From an uncultured beta proteobacterium (lineage in GTDB: Bacteria > Pseudomonadota > Gammaproteobacteria > Burkholderiales > Burkholderiaceae_C): DNA of 9,380 nucleotides. Below the pieces are notes generated by a model. The model ran no database searches. It was not told the origin of the DNA and saw only the letters and a program-made list of their open reading frames with translations. Location: the NCBI GenBank assembly GCA_903927495.1, contig CAIYNH010000678.1, positions 1 through 9,380 on the forward strand. Reading direction: 5' to 3'. Below, in pieces: positions 6,251-9,380 of this stretch (positions within the stretch are counted from its first letter, which is position 1; the number at the start of each line of letters is the position of its first letter). The translations under genes were made by a program, and so were the position numbers.

Positions 6251-6943
6251 ATGCTAAGCGGTATTGATCACCTGGGCTGGTTCATCACGGCTGGCTTTTT
6301 GCTGAATCTAACGCCCGGACCGGATGTGCTGTATATCGTTAGCCAAGCGCTGAAAACCGGTTTGCGCGCCGGTGCTGCGGCCGCATTAGGCATCACAGCC
6401 GGGTGTTTTTTGCATGTGGCTGCTGCCACTTTGGGCGTAAGCGCTGTACTGGCCGTATCCGGCACAGCCTTCACGTTGGTCAAGTGGCTGGGTGCGGGCT
6501 ACCTGCTGGTGGTGGGTTGGGGCATGCTGGGACTGAGGTCATCTGGTACTTCAAAAGAAACCAGAATTGCTCCTGAGTTAATAGCTGCCAAGGACCGATT
6601 GACGGGCCTTAAAGGCCATTATGATCTTTGGCATGTGTTTCGCAATGGTTTCTGGACGAATGTGCTCAACCCCAAGGTTGCGCTGTTCTTTCTGGCATTC
6701 TTGCCGCAGTTCATTGCGCCTGGGGCAGCCCATCCCAGCCGCAGTTTTTTGCTGCTGGGCTTGATCTTCGTTGCCAATGGCTTGTGGGTTTGCATGGGCT
6801 ACGCGGCACTGGCCGCAGCACTGTCCAGGCGCTTAGCAGCGGTGCAGCAAGGGGTGCACTGGCTGGAACGCGCCGCCGGCCTGATGTTCATGGGCTTTGG
6901 CGTGAAGCTGGCGCTGAGTGACAATCCAGCCTTCCAACATTGA
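6251..6943 (+). CDS. LysE/RhtB-family amino-acid exporter
   Basis: This inner-membrane efflux protein probably exports an amino acid or derivative; the substrate cannot be read from sequence. At 230 residues it is longer than the usual 205-215. NLTPGPD (19-25) is the family signature in helix 1. Hydrophobic helices follow at about 41-64 and 72-92, then after the loop the [18 protein letters not shown] segment from residue 130 and two or three more helices. I chose ATG 6251 because GAGG (6242-6245) precedes it by 5 nt and families typically begin there; an in-frame ATG at 6230 has no ribosome site. The loop at about 96-129 is long and hydrophilic, and its DNA carries a repeat-like segment. Pairing with a threonine aldolase suggests threonine, homoserine or glycine-related export, as inference only. 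Confidence 0.93.
   Translation: MLSGIDHLGWFITAGFLLNLTPGPDVLYIVSQALKTGLRAGAAAALGITAGCFLHVAAATLGVSAVLAVSGTAFTLVKWLGAGYLLVVGWGMLGLRSSGTSKETRIAPELIAAKDRLTGLKGHYDLWHVFRNGFWTNVLNPKVALFFLAFLPQFIAPGAAHPSRSFLLLGLIFVANGLWVCMGYAALAAALSRRLAAVQQGVHWLERAAGLMFMGFGVKLALSDNPAFQH
6550..6625 (+). repeat. Repeat-like insertion inside the exporter gene
   Basis: GCTCCTGAGTTAATAGCTGC (6569-6588) is followed by a perfect palindrome GGCCTT-A-AAGGCC (6605-6617) and an ATTATGATC tail. The layout matches the copy before ltaE, and the first 20 bases match 7936-7955 on the opposite strand at 18 of 20 positions. It encodes residues of about 101-125 in frame, in the loop that makes this exporter longer than usual. Confidence 0.45.
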
Positions 6944-6966
6944 CGCCGCGATCCGAGAAAACCACG

Positions 6967-8013
6967 ATGAGCAATACCCTCAAAATTACCCCGCAAGAAG
7001 CTTTGCTTCGAACCATCGAGCACCGTGAGATTTTTCACGATGAAATGCTGCACATCGTGCGCCAGATCATGAATGGCGAGTGGTCACCCGTGATGTTGGC
7101 GGCTTTTATTACCGGTCTGCGGGTGAAAAAAGAAACCATTGGCGAAATCACAGCAGCCGCCCAAGTCATGCGCGAGTTTTCTACCAAGGTGCATGTGGCT
7201 GACAAAACCCATCTGGTGGATATTGTGGGCACTGGCGGTGACGGCTCCCACACCTTCAACATTTCCACCTGTGCCATGTTTGTTGCTGCCGCTGCCGGGG
7301 CCAAGGTCAGCAAGCATGGGGGCCGCAGTGTCAGTAGCAAGAGCGGCAGTGCCGACGTGATGGAGTCGCTGGGTGTCAACATCAACCTTAAGCCCGAAGC
7401 AATTGCCACCTGCATTGCGCAAATCGGTGTCGGTTTTATGTTTGCGCCGAATCACCATCCTGCCATGAAAAATGTAGCTCCTGTGCGACGTGAGATGGGT
7501 GTCAAGACGATTTTTAACCTGCTCGGTCCGCTGACCAATCCGGCCGGTGCACCGAATATTTTGATGGGTGTTTTTCACCCGGATCTGGTCGGCATCCAGG
7601 TGCGCGCGCTGGAGCGTCTTGGTACTGAGCACGCTGTGGTGGTGTATGGCAAAGACGGTATGGACGAAGTGTCGCTGGGCGCTGCCACGCTGGTGGGTGA
7701 ACTGAAAAACGGGGTTGTCACAGAATACGAGATTCACCCTGAAGATTTTGGGCTGACGATGGCCAGCAACCGGGCATTCAAGGTGGAGACACCCGAGCAA
7801 TCCAAAGCCATGTTGCTGGGAGTGCTGGACAACGTGGAGAGTCCGGCCAAGGAGATTGTGGTGCTGAATGCGGGAGTCGCCTTGTACGCAGCTAATGTGG
7901 TTAATTCGATGTTGGAGGGTATGAAGCAAGCACGAGCAGCTATTGAATCAGGAGCAGCCAGGGCCAAGTTAGGGCAGTTGACTGTGCTGGCGCATGCCTT
8001 GAGTGGAGATTGA
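6967..8013 (+). CDS. trpD: Anthranilate phosphoribosyltransferase (TrpD)
   Basis: TrpD joins anthranilate to PRPP, giving phosphoribosyl-anthranilate and pyrophosphate, the second step of the pathway. The 348-residue protein is of full family length and not fused to TrpG. The N-terminal helical domain is followed by the PRPP-binding [11 protein letters not shown] (88-98), [16 protein letters not shown] (116-131), [32 protein letters not shown] and DGMDEVSL. The second loop reads KHGG where many homologues have KHGN; I believe this variant occurs in relatives, so I do not take it as a defect. I chose ATG 6967, with GAGAAA 6 nt upstream. An in-frame TTG at 6940 would overlap the exporter stop but add nine residues with no recognisable conservation. 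The gene lies 23 bp after the exporter. Confidence 0.98.
   Translation: MSNTLKITPQEALLRTIEHREIFHDEMLHIVRQIMNGEWSPVMLAAFITGLRVKKETIGEITAAAQVMREFSTKVHVADKTHLVDIVGTGGDGSHTFNISTCAMFVAAAAGAKVSKHGGRSVSSKSGSADVMESLGVNINLKPEAIATCIAQIGVGFMFAPNHHPAMKNVAPVRREMGVKTIFNLLGPLTNPAGAPNILMGVFHPDLVGIQVRALERLGTEHAVVVYGKDGMDEVSLGAATLVGELKNGVVTEYEIHPEDFGLTMASNRAFKVETPEQSKAMLLGVLDNVESPAKEIVVLNAGVALYAANVVNSMLEGMKQARAAIESGAARAKLGQLTVLAHALSGD
7936..7955 (-). repeat. Repeat-like 20-mer inside the trpD 3' end
   Basis: Read on the minus strand it matches 6569-6588 (GCTCCTGA...AATAGCTGC) at 18 of 20 bases. It encodes AAIESGA (residues 324-330), a segment that many TrpD proteins share in general form, so resemblance by protein constraint is possible. 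Confidence 0.3.
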
Positions 8014-8014
8014 T

Positions 8015-8152
8015 ATGCGACTTTTGAATACTGACGGAGCCTGGATTGCGATAGGCATTTCAGTGTTGTTTATTGTGGCGGGGCTGGTAATGCACCGCGT
8101 GTTTGTCAACATTCTCAAGAACGGTTCGAAGGAGCCGACCCAACATGACTGA
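8015..8152 (+). CDS. Small single-span membrane protein between trpD and trpC
   Basis: This 45-residue frame has no recognised family. Its ATG lies one base after the trpD stop (TGATATG), and GGAG at 8005-8008 sits 6 nt upstream, a good ribosome site inside the trpD end. Its stop overlaps the trpC start by 8 bp (8145-8152). Residues of about 9-26 form one hydrophobic helix ([18 protein letters not shown]), followed by HR and a short polar tail with several lysines. Such packing suggests translational coupling of trpD, this ORF and trpC. It could be a real small membrane protein or a coupling device that holds ribosomes on the message between two genes. No signal peptidase site is evident. Confidence 0.6.
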   Translation: MRLLNTDGAWIAIGISVLFIVAGLVMHRVFVNILKNGSKEPTQHD

Positions 8153-8933
8153 TATTTTGAACCAGATAGTAGCTGTTAAGCGCGAAGAGGTGGCTGCTGC
8201 AGTGACACGCAAGTCGCTTGCTGCCGTGCGTTTTGATGCTGAGTCGCGCGTTTTGACGCGTGACTTTGTGGCGGCACTGCGCGCCAAAATTTCGGCTGGG
8301 CATCCGGCGGTGATTGCCGAGGTGAAAAAAGCCAGCCCGTCCAAAGGGCTGTTGCGGGCCGATTTCATCGCTGCTGACATTGCCCAGAGTTACGCCGAAT
8401 ATGGCGCGGCGTGTCTGTCGGTGCTGACTGATGTGCAATTTTTTCAGGGTTGCGTCGATTACCTGAAGCAAGCGCGGGCATCATGCCAGTTGCCGGTGTT
8501 GCGCAAGGATTTCATGATCGATGCCTACCAAATCTACGAGTCGCGCGCCATGGGTGCCGACGCAGTGCTGTTGATCGCCGCTTGCCTGGATGACGTGCAA
8601 ATGAAAGACTTTGAGGCCATTGCCCGGAGCCTGGATATGGCGGTGCTGGTTGAGGTGCACGATGCTCCTGAGTTGGAGCGCGCCTTGAAGCTCAAAACGC
8701 CGCTGATTGGCATCAATAACCGAAATCTTAAAACTTTCGAGGTGTCGCTTGACACCACGCTGACCCTGATGCGCGATGTGCCCGCAGAGCGCCTGCTGGT
8801 GTGTGAAAGCGGCATTCATACCCGCGACGAGGTGCTGCGAATGGGGGCCGCCGGAGTCAATGCGTTTCTGGTGGGCGAGGCTTTCATGCGCGCCAAAGAA
8901 CCCGGCGAAGCTCTGGCAGCGCTGTTTGGCTGA
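8145..8933 (+). CDS. trpC: Indole-3-glycerol-phosphate synthase (TrpC)
   Basis: TrpC closes the indole ring: carboxyphenylamino-deoxyribulose phosphate loses CO2 and water to give indole-3-glycerol phosphate. The 262-residue product is a monofunctional TIM barrel of normal length, not fused to TrpF as in enterobacteria. Motifs are [10 protein letters not shown] (59-68, with the catalytic E59 and K61), LSVLTD, LRKDF with the general-acid K121, [20 protein letters not shown] and FLVGEAFM at the phosphate end. I chose ATG 8145, whose AAGGAG (8129-8134) lies 10 nt upstream; an in-frame start at 8103 would add 14 non-conserved residues. The start overlaps the end of the 45-residue ORF. The ung gene begins 19 bp after the stop. 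Confidence 0.98.
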   Translation: MTDILNQIVAVKREEVAAAVTRKSLAAVRFDAESRVLTRDFVAALRAKISAGHPAVIAEVKKASPSKGLLRADFIAADIAQSYAEYGAACLSVLTDVQFFQGCVDYLKQARASCQLPVLRKDFMIDAYQIYESRAMGADAVLLIAACLDDVQMKDFEAIARSLDMAVLVEVHDAPELERALKLKTPLIGINNRNLKTFEVSLDTTLTLMRDVPAERLLVCESGIHTRDEVLRMGAAGVNAFLVGEAFMRAKEPGEALAALFG

Positions 8934-8952
8934 AACAGCGGTAGCCTGACCA

Positions 8953-9380
8953 ATGCCGAAGACAGTTCAATCAACCAGCGATCAGTTGCAAAGCGCCGAT
9001 CCCAGCGCTTGGTCTGTGGCTCCTGGCTGGAAAGCTCTGGTGGCGCAGTATTTTGACTCAGCACCGGGACGGCAACTGCTCGCCTTCCTGACGCAGCGCT
9101 TGGCGGCAGGTGCCTGTGTTTTTCCACCAGAACCGCTGCGCGCGCTGGCCTTGATACCGCCCGAAGCGGTTCGGGTCGTGATTTTGGGTCAAGACCCCTA
9201 TCATGGTCGGGGGCAGGCCGAAGGGTTGGCATTCTCGGTTGCCCCAGGAGTTGCCTTGCCGCCTTCGCTGCGGAATATTTTCAAGGAGTTGCAGCGCGAT
9301 CTGGGGGCCGCTGCACCTGAGTTTCCGACCCCCGGTGGTAGTCTCGCTGGCTGGGCGCGTCAGGGTGTGCTGCTGCTCAA
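8953..9380 (+). CDS. ung: Uracil-DNA glycosylase, 5' part (cut by window end)
   Basis: Ung removes uracil from DNA to start base-excision repair. The frame runs open from ATG 8953 to the window edge, giving 142 residues, roughly the first three fifths of a family 1 enzyme. Visible motifs are GQDPYHG (79-85) with the catalytic-water aspartate D81, [17 protein letters not shown] and the start of the [10 protein letters not shown] segment. The C-terminal HPSP loop lies beyond the window. No clear Shine-Dalgarno precedes the start, so expression may depend on read-through from trpC, 19 bp upstream. Linkage of ung to trpC is, from memory, common in Comamonadaceae, so it is a neighbour rather than a pathway member. 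Confidence 0.97.
   Translation, partial: MPKTVQSTSDQLQSADPSAWSVAPGWKALVAQYFDSAPGRQLLAFLTQRLAAGACVFPPEPLRALALIPPEAVRVVILGQDPYHGRGQAEGLAFSVAPGVALPPSLRNIFKELQRDLGAAAPEFPTPGGSLAGWARQGVLLL

Noticed and set aside
7084..7929. 281-codon minus-strand open frame opposite trpD
   Set aside because: Shadow of trpD codon bias; composition is rich in His, Gln and Asn with no domain.

Overview
The window is chromosomal DNA from a betaproteobacterium, most likely Burkholderiales/Comamonadaceae (Rhodoferax- or Polaromonas-like). This rests on the protein sequences, the moderately GC-rich coding style, the tryptophan gene order (trpE..trpG..trpD..trpC followed by ung) and scattered short repeats carrying an ATAGCTGC core, which I associate from memory with that family. 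The taxonomic call is inference; no marker gene is present.

All genes lie on the + strand. Bases 1-183 hold nested palindromes: an 11-bp hairpin at the left edge, an 18-bp inverted repeat, and inside it a REP/BIME-like pair of hairpins. Bases 184-487 are a probable trpE leader. It has an extended -10 box, a 29-codon reading frame with three Trp codons (WPW near the middle, W just before the stop) that may be an attenuator peptide, and predicted RNA pairing just upstream of trpE. The first gene block is trpE (488-2002), a membrane-bound dCACHE-PAS-PAS-GGDEF diguanylate cyclase (1999-4245) and trpG (4242-4829). The cyclase overlaps both neighbours by 4 bp, so the two anthranilate synthase subunits are separated by, and probably translationally coupled through, a c-di-GMP enzyme. 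This is the most unusual feature here.

Bases 4830-5151 are an AT-richer gap bounded by two possible copies of one interspersed repeat. The right copy seems to supply the -10 box, an operator-like palindrome, the Shine-Dalgarno and the TTG start of the next gene. That second block is ltaE (low-specificity L-threonine aldolase), a LysE/RhtB-family exporter, trpD, an unannotated 45-residue single-span membrane protein ORF nested between trpD and trpC, trpC, and the 5' part of ung, cut by the window edge.

Together TrpE/TrpG make anthranilate from chorismate and glutamine, TrpD adds the phosphoribosyl group and TrpC closes the indole ring. TrpF, TrpB and TrpA are not in the window and are expected elsewhere. 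LtaE and the LysE exporter are amino-acid catabolism/export functions lodged inside the trp cluster, and Ung is a DNA-repair passenger. Repeat-like segments also lie inside coding regions: the loop of the exporter, an insertion in LtaE and the C-terminus of TrpD. I see no rRNA, tRNA, CRISPR, transposase or phage gene.
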